Part shown: positions 1-7,591 of the stretch, in pieces
Layout: each line of letters opens with the position of its first letter
How positions within the stretch are numbered: position 1 is the first letter of the stretch
Origin: Crocinitomicaceae bacterium
GTDB taxonomy: Bacteria; Bacteroidota; Bacteroidia; Flavobacteriales_D; Crocinitomicaceae
Reading direction: 5' to 3'
Assembly (NCBI GenBank): GCA_017983465.1
Contig: JAGOBK010000010.1
Span: 1 to 36,445 of the forward strand
DNA: 36,445 bases
Made by a program: the position numbers and the translations under genes
Notes under the pieces: model-generated
The model's database searches: none
Seen by the model: the letters and a program-made list of their open reading frames with translations, nothing else
What the model was told of the DNA's origin: nothing

Positions 1-2319
1 CGCTGTTAATTCCAACGAACGGTTTCCGTTTCCGTATCCATCTAAACGAGTGATCAATGGAGATGAACCGTAAGCAATCATTTGTGCTGTTCCGTCAGCC
101 TCAGGCATTGGGTTGTGTGGTACAGCTTCCATTACTTTAACTTCTCCGACGGCCGCTTTGCGACTCATAATGTATTTTTTCTTTTGACCATCTAGAGCGA
201 GTGGATCAGTAGGAATGTAGTCCTTGTAATTGTTGTAAGCGTAAGAAACAGCCATAAAATAATAGCGTTTGAAGTTTACGAGGCGCGATTCACCTTGAGC
301 AAACAAGTCATTTTTTACACTAAAACTATGTCGAATCCCTTTGTCCTCACCGTGCACGCGAAGTACAGGAATGGAGGCATTCAAATCCTCGTTGAACTCG
401 AAATTGATGATTTTTCCCACACCATCTTTGAGGTCACATTGAGCGGTTAATCTTGCTTTGTCTGGATTAGTTAAGTCTGATAAAGCAACTTTTGCATCCT
501 TTAATTGATAAATTTGGTATCCTTGAAAATTGTACGTTTTGTCTGCGTTGGGTTCGCTTGAAACGATAAATGGATCAAGTTCCTCGTATTTTTCACGGTA
601 ATTATTTGAATTCACGGGATTACTTAAGAGTAAAATCACTTCGTTTTCTAACTCTTGAAGCATTAAATCAGGTGCGTTAGGCCCATCTAAAACTTTAAAG
701 CAGTTTTCGAATAAAGCTTGGGCTTTGTCATCTGCACGTTGCAAAGAACTTACGGATGCGAAAGGATCACCAGCGGATGCTCTTGCCCAAACAACACCAA
801 CAGTAATGTTATTCACGGCGCCAGGTTTCAAAACGAAGGGTCCGGCTGACTGAACAAAACGACGGTCATTGGGAGTGTTATTTGCCGTTTGTTCTGTCCA
901 AACTGGCTGTGGAACACCGTTTGTTCCCCATCCTAGCGGGTCAGTGTTTCCCGGAAACATGAATTCACAAGGTGTATTCGGATCGGCTTCCGGATCGGAA
1001 ATGTGTCCACTTCCACCATAGACAAACTTGGATCCATCCTTCCAGAATCCACGCAGGTAATTATAATAATCCGATGCGTTTGTTGGATCCGTTTGATTTG
1101 GGTTTGCCCCATTCGTGGTATTCGAGTAATACAAAAAGCGTCGCATTCCGAAGCGTTCGTTGTCAATGACTCCATCCCCGTAACCAATTCCGTTTAGCGC
1201 CTCATTGTCTCCAATTCCAAAGGCATTATCGATTCCATCGTTGTCTTGATAAGGACCTTCAAAAAAGTCTACACCGACTGCTGGTGGAGAATAACCATAT
1301 CCTTTGTATCCAGAATTATCACCGTCGTAGTTATCACCATTATAGTAGTAGGCTAATCCACGATTAACATCACAACCTACATAATCATCGTATGGATCGC
1401 CAAGTGCCCCATCCGTAAAAAAGCCAAAATATGTATTGTATAGTGTTTGTGTTCCACGATTGATTAATTCGTAGTTGTAAAAAGTCATGTTGTTGATTTC
1501 GTCGTTGGAAGCAAAGGCAAATGCTTGTGCACGAATTTCCATTCCAATTGGATCTGCGCCTGTCTCCGTATGAATGTTTCCTTTGTCGTTCATCACCCAC
1601 CAGAAATTTTGATCTCCGTAGAGCGCAACACTCCGGTCGATGCTACAGGACTTTGTTTTTTTTATGTCGTACCATGGAAAATCCCCATCTTCCCAGTGGT
1701 AATGTCCATCCCCATTAAAGTCAAAAAATGGAGCGAGGTAATAATCTTGTCCGAGGGAAACATCGCCATGAGCCGGCCAATTTTTGATGCTTTTGGGCAC
1801 CTTGTAACCAGGGAAAAGATCATCTTGAGTTGAGGTTCCGTTTTGTTGATCTGCAATTCCGGCTTCATACCAGGCGTTAAATTCTCTTACTTCATCTTGG
1901 GTTGTCACAAAATGTTGATCGTATTTATTGCAATTATCGTATGTCGTTTCCGCATAAACTTTAGAAAGTGGCCCTGTCCAGTAATCTTGTCCATTTCGGT
2001 AACGTAAAGCGGCCAATTTCAATTGATTGTTCACATCTGTTCCGCCTAACCATAATGCAGCGGTAAAAAGCGCATTGATTCCTGAGTTTTTTGGAATTTC
2101 GTATTGCGAATAATTCTGATTAGGAATTTGCCAAAGATTTCCAGCAGTATGCACCATCGCCCTCACATTGTTGAGCTCCATGTAAGTGGTCGTTGTTGGT
2201 GGTGCGCAATTAGCAGATTTGGCTTCAGATTTTTTAACTGTGTAGGTGCTCGTGTAGGACTGTGCCGATACTGTCAGGACATGAATACACGTCAAAAAGC
2301 AAAAAATATACCTTGTCAT
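1..2319 (-). CDS. Large secreted protein, N-terminal 773 residues, runs off the left edge
   Basis: The minus strand is open without a stop from the window edge to the start. I chose the ATG at 2319 because it gives a clean signal peptide (MTRYIFCFLTCIHVLTVSAQ); an in-frame ATG at 2334 adds five residues. A -7-like TATCTTCA at 2334-2341 overlaps the upstream ATG, which also favours 2319. After the signal peptide come motifs such as AALWLGGTDVNNQLKLAALR and many aromatic, Asp- and Asn-rich loops (for example DFNGDGHYHWEDGD and EGPYQDNDGIDNAFGIGDNE), some of which could bind calcium. This looks like the long T9SS-exported surface proteins common in Flavobacteriales, but the C-terminus, where a sorting domain would sit, is outside the window. 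No enzymatic domain is recognised. Small ORFs on both strands inside this span are shadows. Confidence 0.85.
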   Translation of the reverse strand, partial: MTRYIFCFLTCIHVLTVSAQSYTSTYTVKKSEAKSANCAPPTTTTYMELNNVRAMVHTAGNLWQIPNQNYSQYEIPKNSGINALFTAALWLGGTDVNNQLKLAALRYRNGQDYWTGPLSKVYAETTYDNCNKYDQHFVTTQDEVREFNAWYEAGIADQQNGTSTQDDLFPGYKVPKSIKNWPAHGDVSLGQDYYLAPFFDFNGDGHYHWEDGDFPWYDIKKTKSCSIDRSVALYGDQNFWWVMNDKGNIHTETGADPIGMEIRAQAFAFASNDEINNMTFYNYELINRGTQTLYNTYFGFFTDGALGDPYDDYVGCDVNRGLAYYYNGDNYDGDNSGYKGYGYSPPAVGVDFFEGPYQDNDGIDNAFGIGDNEALNGIGYGDGVIDNERFGMRRFLYYSNTTNGANPNQTDPTNASDYYNYLRGFWKDGSKFVYGGSGHISDPEADPNTPCEFMFPGNTDPLGWGTNGVPQPVWTEQTANNTPNDRRFVQSAGPFVLKPGAVNNITVGVVWARASAGDPFASVSSLQRADDKAQALFENCFKVLDGPNAPDLMLQELENEVILLLSNPVNSNNYREKYEELDPFIVSSEPNADKTYNFQGYQIYQLKDAKVALSDLTNPDKARLTAQCDLKDGVGKIINFEFNEDLNASIPVLRVHGEDKGIRHSFSVKNDLFAQGESRLVNFKRYYFMAVSYAYNNYKDYIPTDPLALDGQKKKYIMSRKAAVGEVKVMEAVPHNPMPEADGTAQMIAYGSSPLITRLDGYGNGNRSLELTA

Positions 2320-2360
2320 CTTGGAATTTGGCATGAAGATACGAAGAAAAAATAGTTCCG

Positions 2361-2368
2361 TAACTTTG
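2361..2368 (+). promoter_or_regulatory. -7 box of the truncated haemoglobin gene
   Basis: TAACTTTG matches the Bacteroidota TAnnTTTG box exactly. Only four bases separate it from the ATG at 2373, so the transcript should begin at or very near the start codon. No convincing -33 TTG lies at the usual distance. Confidence 0.55.
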
Positions 2369-2372
2369 TGGT

Positions 2373-2714
2373 ATGAGGGAAATTAAAAATCAAGCCGATG
2401 TTCATGAGTTAGTTCAAACTTTTTATCAAAAAGTTCTAAAGGATGAGCAATTAGCCCCGTTTTTCAAACACCTGAATTTCGAAGAGCACATGCCGAAAAT
2501 GGAGTTTTTTTGGCGTTTTGTCCTGCTCGATGAATCTGGGTACACCACAAGTGTGACAGATAAACACATGCACATGCGTTTAAAGGAAGAACATTTTAAG
2601 CGTTGGCTTTTCTTATTCAATCAAACATTAGACGAATTATTTGTCGGAGAGAAAGTGGATTTAGCGAAGCAGCGTGCTGCTGTAATTGGTTGGACCATTC
2701 AAAGCAAAATGTAA
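2373..2714 (+). CDS. Group III truncated haemoglobin
   Basis: A 113-residue globin of the short 2-on-2 class, cytoplasmic, binding haem and small ligands (oxygen, NO). The sequence shows the early QTFYQKV segment with Tyr18 at the expected B10 position, the FFKHL stretch, and His74 in KEEHFKRWLFLF, the expected proximal haem ligand (F8) of group III. The length fits the family, which is shorter than group I and II truncated globins plus their extensions. It has its own promoter only four bases upstream and is divergent from the secreted protein to its left. In other bacteria the family is linked to NO or oxygen handling; the actual ligand here is not shown by the sequence. Genes to the right (ftsX group) are separated by 84 bp and start from their own box. 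Confidence 0.88.
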   Translation: MREIKNQADVHELVQTFYQKVLKDEQLAPFFKHLNFEEHMPKMEFFWRFVLLDESGYTTSVTDKHMHMRLKEEHFKRWLFLFNQTLDELFVGEKVDLAKQRAAVIGWTIQSKM

Positions 2715-2786
2715 GGGAGCATCGAAATACACAATGCACGTTTCAAAACTTGTTTTTCTTGGTGAATTTACTTTCTAAATAGTTTC

Positions 2787-2794
2787 TATTTTCG
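2787..2794 (+). promoter_or_regulatory. Probable -7 box for the ftsX operon
   Basis: TATTTTCG is one base from TAnnTTTG and lies four bases before the ftsX ATG at 2799, the same spacing seen at several other genes in the window. No clear -33 element is visible. Confidence 0.4.
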
Positions 2795-2798
2795 TTCC

Positions 2799-3689
2799 AT
2801 GTCAAAAAAGGCCGAAGATTATAGTAAAAAAGGATTACGTACCAGTTACATCTCAACTGTGATTGGGATTTCACTCGTGTTATTCATGATTGGATTGGTG
2901 TTAGGTGGTATTTTTGGATTGAAAAGTGTCCAAAAGCAAGCGAAAGAAAGTTTGCAAGGAGATATTTTCTTCAAATCTGAATTAAATGATTCCGACATCA
3001 AACAAATCGAAGAGCAATTAAACGGTTGGAAAGAATTTTCTGATGTTTATTTCGTTTCTCCCGAGCGTGCCATTCAAGAATTCAGTGGAGATAGCCAGGT
3101 AGAGCAAGAAGTCCAAGCGATGTTTTTGGACGAAAACCCTTTGCCACCAACGATTGGATTTAAACCAAAAGAATCCTATGCTACAAGTAAGGGAATGGCT
3201 CAAATCAAGGCAAAGTTGATGCAACGATTTCCGGAAGAAATCGATGAAGTAAATTACGATAAAGCAAGTGTTGCGAACGTCAACCTTGGATTTAAACAAT
3301 TTGTGATACTCTTTTTATCTGTTGCTTTATTGCTGATCATTATTGCCGTAGCTATGATTAATAATACCATTCGTTTGGCCTTGTATTCAAAGCGATTTAC
3401 TATTAAAACGATGCAATTGGTTGGCGCAACAAGTGCTTACATTCGCCGTCCATTTCTTTTACAAGCGATTTTTCAGGGCTTCATATCAGCGCTCATCGGC
3501 TTAGCCTTTTTATTGACTGTTTTTTATGGATTGAATAATATCCTTGAAACCATTGAAATAAGTTACACCATTGAAAGTTTTGTTCTTTTGGTTGGGATTT
3601 TATTAGTGATAGGTGTAATTATGACGGTAATTTCAACGTGGTTTGCCTTAAACAAGTATCTTCGTATGAAATTAGATGATTTGTATTAA
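2799..3689 (+). CDS. ftsX: Cell division permease-like protein FtsX
   Basis: A 296-residue inner-membrane protein of the FtsX/ABC permease family. With FtsE it couples ATP hydrolysis to activation of septal peptidoglycan hydrolases. Visible layout: cytoplasmic N-terminus, first membrane helix at about 18-43, a large extracytoplasmic domain to about 165 (family-typical SELNDSDIKQIEEQLNGW region), then three membrane helices near 167-187, 215-247 and 260-285, and a short basic tail. The cytoplasmic segment around RFTIKTMQLVGATSAYIRRPF is the conserved FtsX loop. No ftsE gene is adjacent, as is usual in Bacteroidota. The gene opens a tight plus-strand set: DUF3098 starts two bases after its stop, followed by uppP and truB. 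Length and order match the common Bacteroidota arrangement. Confidence 0.93.
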   Translation: MSKKAEDYSKKGLRTSYISTVIGISLVLFMIGLVLGGIFGLKSVQKQAKESLQGDIFFKSELNDSDIKQIEEQLNGWKEFSDVYFVSPERAIQEFSGDSQVEQEVQAMFLDENPLPPTIGFKPKESYATSKGMAQIKAKLMQRFPEEIDEVNYDKASVANVNLGFKQFVILFLSVALLLIIIAVAMINNTIRLALYSKRFTIKTMQLVGATSAYIRRPFLLQAIFQGFISALIGLAFLLTVFYGLNNILETIEISYTIESFVLLVGILLVIGVIMTVISTWFALNKYLRMKLDDLY

Positions 3690-3691
3690 GC

Positions 3692-3952
3692 ATGAAAGAG
3701 CCAATTAAACACTTCGGATTTGATGTACAGAACTATAAATGGTTGTACATCGGATTAGCCATTAACATTCTGGGATATTTATTAATGATTGGCGGTGGGG
3801 CAGAAGACCCAAGTCAATTTGATGGGGATGCATTGTTTAGTTCCACAAGAATCACCCTTTCTCCCGTGTTGATTGTTGTCGGATACATTATTATTTTTTA
3901 CGCGATTATGAAACGTCCAAAAAAGGACAATTCTGCTGATAAAGAAGCGTAA
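3692..3952 (+). CDS. DUF3098 family small membrane protein
   Basis: An 86-residue protein with two predicted membrane helices (about 18-35 and 58-76) separated by a short Gly/Asp/Ser loop, with a charged C-terminal tail (KRPKKDNSADKEA). It matches the DUF3098 family, which in Bacteroidota regularly sits directly downstream of ftsX. Here it starts two bases after the ftsX stop, so translational coupling is likely. Function is unknown. Its constant place between ftsX and uppP suggests an envelope or division role, but that is inference from context only. Confidence 0.82.
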   Translation: MKEPIKHFGFDVQNYKWLYIGLAINILGYLLMIGGGAEDPSQFDGDALFSSTRITLSPVLIVVGYIIIFYAIMKRPKKDNSADKEA

Positions 3953-3973
3953 TCATTTCTTAAAAAAATAGCT

Positions 3974-4771
3974 ATGAATTTCTTGGAAGCCATTATTTTG
4001 GCCATCATCGAAGGATTGACGGAGTTTCTTCCTATTTCCTCAACTGGACACATGATTATCGCATCGACTATCATGGGAAATGCTTCAGATGAATTCACCA
4101 AACTCTTTACGGTTGCCATTCAATTCGGTGCAATTTTATCTGTAGTAGTCGTTTATTTCAAACGTTTTTTACAAAGCTTTCAATTTTACACCTTGTTGTT
4201 TGTTGCCTTTATTCCAACTGGAATCTTGGGATTATTATTGAAAAAACACATTGATGGACTTTTAGAAAATGTGATGGTTGTAGGCATTTCCCTTTTTGTA
4301 GGTGGAATCGTTCTGTTATTCATCGATCGCATTTTTGAGAAAAATGAACACCAGAAGGAAGTGCCTTTAACGTTCAAATCTGCGTTTATCATTGGAACCA
4401 TTCAAAGCATTGCGATGATTCCGGGTGTTTCCCGTTCCGCAGCAACGATTATTGGTGGACTTTCCCAAAAGTTGAGTCGCAAAGCGGCTGCTGAGTTCTC
4501 CTTCTTTTTAGCAGTTCCAACCATGTTTGCAGCGACGATTAAAAGCATGTACGACGAAAAAGAAATGTTACTTCAGTCGGAAGGAAAAGAATGGGGCTTA
4601 TTGCTTGTCGGTAATTTAGTCGCATTTGTTGTTGCCTTCATCGCGATTAAATCCTTCATTTCTTATTTGAATAGAAATGGCTTCAAGGTTTTTGGTTATT
4701 ACCGAATCGTACTAGGAGCAATCTTGATCATCCTGCTATTAGCCGGAATCCCACTTGAAATGGCAGGCTAA
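3974..4771 (+). CDS. uppP: Undecaprenyl-diphosphatase UppP (BacA)
   Basis: A 265-residue integral membrane phosphatase that converts undecaprenyl diphosphate to the monophosphate, recycling the lipid carrier for peptidoglycan and O-antigen synthesis. Both family signatures are present: [14 protein letters not shown] at residues 13-26 and [13 protein letters not shown] at about 150-162, which together form the active site with the conserved Glu, Ser, His and Arg. Several hydrophobic helices fit the known eight-helix fold and the length is standard. It begins 21 bp after DUF3098, and its TAA stop overlaps the truB ATG by one base (TAATG), so the two are probably translationally coupled. Resistance to bacitracin is a known by-product of this enzyme family. 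Confidence 0.95.
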   Translation: MNFLEAIILAIIEGLTEFLPISSTGHMIIASTIMGNASDEFTKLFTVAIQFGAILSVVVVYFKRFLQSFQFYTLLFVAFIPTGILGLLLKKHIDGLLENVMVVGISLFVGGIVLLFIDRIFEKNEHQKEVPLTFKSAFIIGTIQSIAMIPGVSRSAATIIGGLSQKLSRKAAAEFSFFLAVPTMFAATIKSMYDEKEMLLQSEGKEWGLLLVGNLVAFVVAFIAIKSFISYLNRNGFKVFGYYRIVLGAILIILLLAGIPLEMAG

Positions 4772-5472
4772 TGTTAGAAGTAGGAGAAGGATTAACGATT
4801 TTAGTAGATAAACCCTATACGTGGACATCGTTCGACGCAGTGAATAAACTTCGATGGAACTTGAAGCGACAGTTAAAAGTTAAAAAAATCAAGGTTGGTC
4901 ACGCTGGAACTTTGGATCCATTGGCAACAGGATTGTTGGTGATTTGTATTGGTAAACACACCAAACTCATCGAGGGACTCACCAACGATCACAAAAGGTA
5001 CACCGGAACATTTCTTTTGGGAAAAACAACTCCTTCCTACGATTTAGAAACAGAATACGACCAAGAATTCCCGACGGATCACATCACTGAAGAGTTACTT
5101 CAAGAAGTAGTCCGTTCTTTTATCGGAACCCAAATGCAAACACCACCGATCTTTTCAGCAAAGATGATTGACGGCAAACGCGCCTACGATTATGCACGAG
5201 CTGGAAAAGAGGTGGAAATGAAGCAAAATGAAGTAACCATTCATTCGTTCACATTTGATTCCACCCGTTTTCCAGAGATTGATGTAGAAATATCTTGTTC
5301 GAAGGGAACCTACATCCGAAGCATTGCCTCAGATTTTGGTAAAAAACTACATTCAGGCGCAACAATGATTGGATTGCGTCGAACAGTTTCAGGTGAATTT
5401 CGCATTGAAGACGCGAAAAGTGTCGAAGATTGGATTCAGATCATTGAATCCGAAGAAGTGTTTATTCCTTAA
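4771..5472 (+). CDS. truB: tRNA pseudouridine(55) synthase TruB
   Basis: A 233-residue cytoplasmic enzyme that isomerises U55 to pseudouridine in the T-loop of tRNAs. The catalytic motif GHAGTLDPLATG occupies residues 43-54 with the nucleophile Asp49. Other family features are the N-terminal LVDKPYTWTSFDAVNKLR, the YDYARAGKEVE segment and CSKGTYIRSIASDFG near residue 175. It is shorter than E. coli TruB because the C-terminal PUA-like extension is reduced, which is usual for Bacteroidota. The ATG overlaps the uppP stop by one base. Its 3' end overlaps by 11 bp the end of a small minus-strand ORF. It is the last gene of the ftsX-DUF3098-uppP-truB set; no terminator hairpin is evident after it. 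Confidence 0.95.
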   Translation: MLEVGEGLTILVDKPYTWTSFDAVNKLRWNLKRQLKVKKIKVGHAGTLDPLATGLLVICIGKHTKLIEGLTNDHKRYTGTFLLGKTTPSYDLETEYDQEFPTDHITEELLQEVVRSFIGTQMQTPPIFSAKMIDGKRAYDYARAGKEVEMKQNEVTIHSFTFDSTRFPEIDVEISCSKGTYIRSIASDFGKKLHSGATMIGLRRTVSGEFRIEDAKSVEDWIQIIESEEVFIP

Positions 5473-5629
5473 CGTGTTTTAATTTCTCCTGCACATCCTT
5501 GATAAGACGCTTGTAATTCGCGATTTTATCATCATACCCATTGCTTTCAGCTCGAACAAGTCGCTTTTGTAAGTAGTGAAGTCGACGTCCTAATTTGTAT
5601 TTATCCCATTTATACAACAACTTTTTCAT
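5462..5629 (-). CDS. Small basic, probably helical protein (55 aa), unknown function
   Basis: I take the internal ATG at 5629, giving a 55-residue protein rich in Lys, Arg and Leu (MKKLLYKWDKYKLGRRLHYL at the start, ending KDVQEKLKHVKE). Heptad-like spacing of Leu, Ile and Val suggests one or two amphipathic helices. The frame stays open upstream through the GA-rich repeat to 5872, but that extension reads as a low-complexity Ser/Leu/Arg run and is unlikely to be coding. Its stop lies inside the truB 3' end on the opposite strand (11-bp overlap). No family is recognised. The ORF could be fortuitous, but composition and a sensible start make a real small gene plausible. Confidence 0.5.
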   Translation of the reverse strand: MKKLLYKWDKYKLGRRLHYLQKRLVRAESNGYDDKIANYKRLIKDVQEKLKHVKE

Positions 5630-5710
5630 AGAAATTTGAATTTGGTGAGAACTGAAAAGGCGACACGCTCTGTCTAGATTAAAAGTAGTGAAATTTTTAA
5701 TAAAAGTCAA

Positions 5711-5796
5711 GAAAGAAAGAGAGCGAGAAAGAGAGCGAGAAAGAGAGCGAGAAAGAGAAAGAGAGCTGAGAGTGAGAACGAGAGCGGAGGGAGAGG
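5711..5796 (+). repeat. GA-rich low-complexity tract with 12-bp tandem units
   Basis: A purine-only stretch built around gagcgagaaaga, present as three exact 12-bp copies at 5721-5756 and then degenerating. It lies 75 bp before the four-helix-bundle gene. The pyrimidine-rich block after that gene (6222-6420) is its reverse complement in content; gagcgagaaagagagcgag here matches 18 of 19 bases of the complement of that block. The pair can form a long stem enclosing the gene. Confidence 0.8.
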
Positions 5797-5870
5797 TAAT
5801 TTTTAAAAGAACGAAGAATAAAATAGAAAGTGAAGCGTTATATGGTTTGTTCTCAATCAAATCTACATTC

Positions 5871-6218
5871 ATGTTCGAATTCAGAAAATTAACGGTGTAT
5901 TCAAAAGCAAAGGTATTTCACCATGAATGTAGATCGTTGATTCTAGGAAAGAACTTTGATCGATATGTGATTGATCAATTAGGTAGGGCTTCGTTTAGTG
6001 TACCACTGAATATTGCCGAGGGCTCAGGAAAATTTTCGAAAGCAGATAGAAGAAATTTCTTTGTTATTTCTCGCGCATCAATTTTTGAGTGTGTGGCTAT
6101 TTTGGATATCCAAAATGATTATGGAAAGATTACGCAAGATGAATTTGATTTTTTATGTTTGAAAGCAGATGAATTGTCCCGGATGCTTTATTCCATGATA
6201 AAGAACCTGAGCAATTAA
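5871..6218 (+). CDS. Four-helix bundle protein (S23/IVS-encoded family)
   Basis: A 115-residue protein from the ATG at 5871 (MFEFRKLTVYSKAKVF). It matches the four-helix-bundle family first described as the 23S rRNA intervening-sequence protein, related to Avd of diversity-generating retroelements: an opening (F/E)xxLxVYxKA, a central LGRASFSVPLNIAEGSGK, the basic SKADRRNFFVISRASIFE and a final helix ELSRMLYSMIKNL. These proteins are small, basic on one face and probably bind nucleic acid, but the molecular role is not established. The frame is open for 61 further codons upstream, through the GA tract, yielding a long Glu-Arg repeat; I reject that as the natural N-terminus. The gene is bracketed by complementary GA-rich and CT-rich repeats and lies outside rRNA. 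Confidence 0.88.
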   Translation: MFEFRKLTVYSKAKVFHHECRSLILGKNFDRYVIDQLGRASFSVPLNIAEGSGKFSKADRRNFFVISRASIFECVAILDIQNDYGKITQDEFDFLCLKADELSRMLYSMIKNLSN

Positions 6219-6221
6219 CCT

Positions 6222-6421
6222 CGCTCTCCGTTCTCTTTCTGATTCTAGCTCTGTCCCCCGCTCTCACTCTCTTTCTCGCTCTGCTTTAAACTCGGATAAA
6301 CAAAAAAAACCAGAGTTCGAACTTCGCTCTCACTCTCTTTCTCGCTCTGCTTTAAACTCGGATAAACGAAAAAAAGCAGAGTTCCAAACATCGCTCTCGC
6401 TCTCTTTCTCACTCTGCTTTT
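6222..6421 (+). repeat. CT-rich block with 66-67 bp tandem repeats
   Basis: After a degenerate CT stretch (6222-6258) come unit 1 at 6259-6324 (66 bp), unit 2 at 6325-6391 (67 bp) and a partial unit 3 at 6392-6421. Each full unit starts cgctctcactctctttctcg and continues with a 40-bp A-rich part. In unit 2, CTCTGCTTT and AAAGCAGAG form a perfect 9-bp stem; unit 1 has one mismatch in that stem. The pyrimidine core is complementary to the GA tract at 5711-5796. The block ends directly at the 3' end of tRNA-Leu. Confidence 0.85.
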
Positions 6422-6424
6422 GTG

Positions 6425-6506
6425 TACCCCGGGCCGGAATCGAACCGGCACTCCCGAAAGAACAGGATTTTGAATCCAGCGCGTCTACCAGTTCCGCCAC
6501 CGGGGC
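6425..6506 (-). tRNA. tRNA-Leu (anticodon CAA)
   Basis: Minus-strand tRNA with acceptor GCCCCGG pairing with CCGGGGT (G1-U72 wobble), D-arm GGCGGAACTGGTAGACGCGC, anticodon loop TTCAAAA (anticodon CAA), a long class II variable arm (CTGTTCTTTCGGGAGT) and T-loop GGTTCGATTCC. The 3' CCA is not encoded. An open reading frame on the same strand across it is the classic tRNA-Leu shadow and not a gene. Confidence 0.95.
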
Positions 6507-6516
6507 ATTTAGGGTG

Positions 6517-6549
6517 CAAAGATAACAATAAATTAATTTAGATTCCAAA
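6517..6549 (-). promoter_or_regulatory. Promoter of tRNA-Leu
   Basis: On the minus strand TATCTTTG (6517-6524) is preceded by TTTG (6546-6549) with a 21-bp A/T-rich spacer. The tRNA 5' end lies 10 bases downstream of the -7 box, so the precursor has almost no leader. Confidence 0.7.
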
Positions 6550-6593
6550 ACTTGTCGCCATATTGTTGGCGGAAGTGAGTTGGAACGACTTGT

Positions 6594-7472
6594 TTAGCCC
6601 TTTGATTTTAGGTACATGTCGTAGATCATACCGTCGGATAGTCCAATTTTGGGAACATCGATTCGTTGGATAGCTAACTTCTCCATAACAAACAAATAGA
6701 TTTCCAAGGCTGGAACAATAACATCCGCGCGATCGGGTTTCAATTGAAATTGATCGATACGCTCTTCTACTGTCAGTTTTTCTAGTTTAGCCATTAAGCC
6801 ATTCATTTTTGAAATGGTTAACGAATCCTTATCCTTTAGTCCGACAATCTTGTGAATTTTATTAATATTCCCACCTGTACCAAATAGACGATGTGGAATC
6901 GATGAATCCACTTCGGATTCAATCCATGCACTAATATCTGTCCAGATATTCTGGGATACTTTTCCTCTCAACATGCGAATCGTCCCGAGTTCAAAGGAGC
7001 GCGAAGCTCTTTTTTGTCCATTTTCAAAAACGCTGATTTCTGTGCTTCCTCCACCGACATCAATAACTATGAATGGATGGGTTTTGTCAAAATCCACTAA
7101 AAAGAAGGTTCCAAAAATCAATTCCGCTTCTATTTGACCGGTAATGATCTCGATATTAACACCTGTTTTCTCTCGGATTTTCTCCTGAACTTTGATTCCA
7201 TTTTTTGCTTCACGCATGGCGGAAGTTGCGACAGCACGTAATTGCTCAACTTCGAAAATATGGGCGATCAATTTAAATGCTTGAATGCAATCGATGAATT
7301 GCTCTGTTTTCTTTTTAGAAATGCGTCCTTGGTCAAATACTTCGTCGCCAAGTCGCAAGGGAATGCGCGAATAGGAATGTTTCTTTACATAGGCATGGTC
7401 ACCGTCATAGCACACTTCACCCACAAGTAAACGTGCTGCATTGGTCCCGATGTCTATTGCTCCAAATTTCAT
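6594..7472 (-). CDS. Ppx/GppA family phosphatase (exopolyphosphatase or pppGpp phosphatase)
   Basis: A 292-residue cytoplasmic enzyme of the ASKHA fold. Seen: the phosphate-1 loop AIDIGTNAARL at 5-15, VATSAMREAKN at 81-91, GQIEAELIF at 112-120 carrying the conserved Glu, and the second phosphate loop DVGGGSTEIS at 138-147. The protein contains only the two N-terminal Ppx/GppA domains; the C-terminal HD-like regions of E. coli Ppx are absent, as in many short bacterial homologues. Members hydrolyse terminal phosphates of polyphosphate, pppGpp, or both; sequence alone does not decide. PPK1, the enzyme of the opposite reaction, lies 4 kb away on the same strand. A TATCTTTG box at 7488-7495 lies 15 bp upstream of the start on the minus strand. 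Confidence 0.9.
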   Translation of the reverse strand: MKFGAIDIGTNAARLLVGEVCYDGDHAYVKKHSYSRIPLRLGDEVFDQGRISKKKTEQFIDCIQAFKLIAHIFEVEQLRAVATSAMREAKNGIKVQEKIREKTGVNIEIITGQIEAELIFGTFFLVDFDKTHPFIVIDVGGGSTEISVFENGQKRASRSFELGTIRMLRGKVSQNIWTDISAWIESEVDSSIPHRLFGTGGNINKIHKIVGLKDKDSLTISKMNGLMAKLEKLTVEERIDQFQLKPDRADVIVPALEIYLFVMEKLAIQRIDVPKIGLSDGMIYDMYLKSKG

Positions 7473-7591
7473 TACCTAATCTTGAAGCAAAGATAAGTGA
7501 AATGTGAACGGTGAAATACACGATTACAAAATGTTTCAACTATTTTATTGAACAATGAAACGCTAAAGAAATTTATCCGTTCGTGAGTTTT

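Noticed and set aside
5688..5870. 61-residue N-terminal extension of the four-helix-bundle protein, with a long Glu-Arg repeat
   Set aside because: It arises from the GA tandem tract; homologues start near MFEFRKL, and the opposite strand is equally open across the tract.
6245..6451. 68-residue minus-strand ORF with repeated FFVYPSLKQSEKESES
   Set aside because: The peptide repeat simply mirrors the 66-bp DNA repeat; the 67-bp second unit breaks the frame for the next copy.
6330..6548. 72-residue minus-strand ORF with VAELVDALDSKS and GSAGSIPARGTQ
   Set aside because: It is the well-known shadow of a tRNA-Leu gene continuing into the CT-rich repeats.
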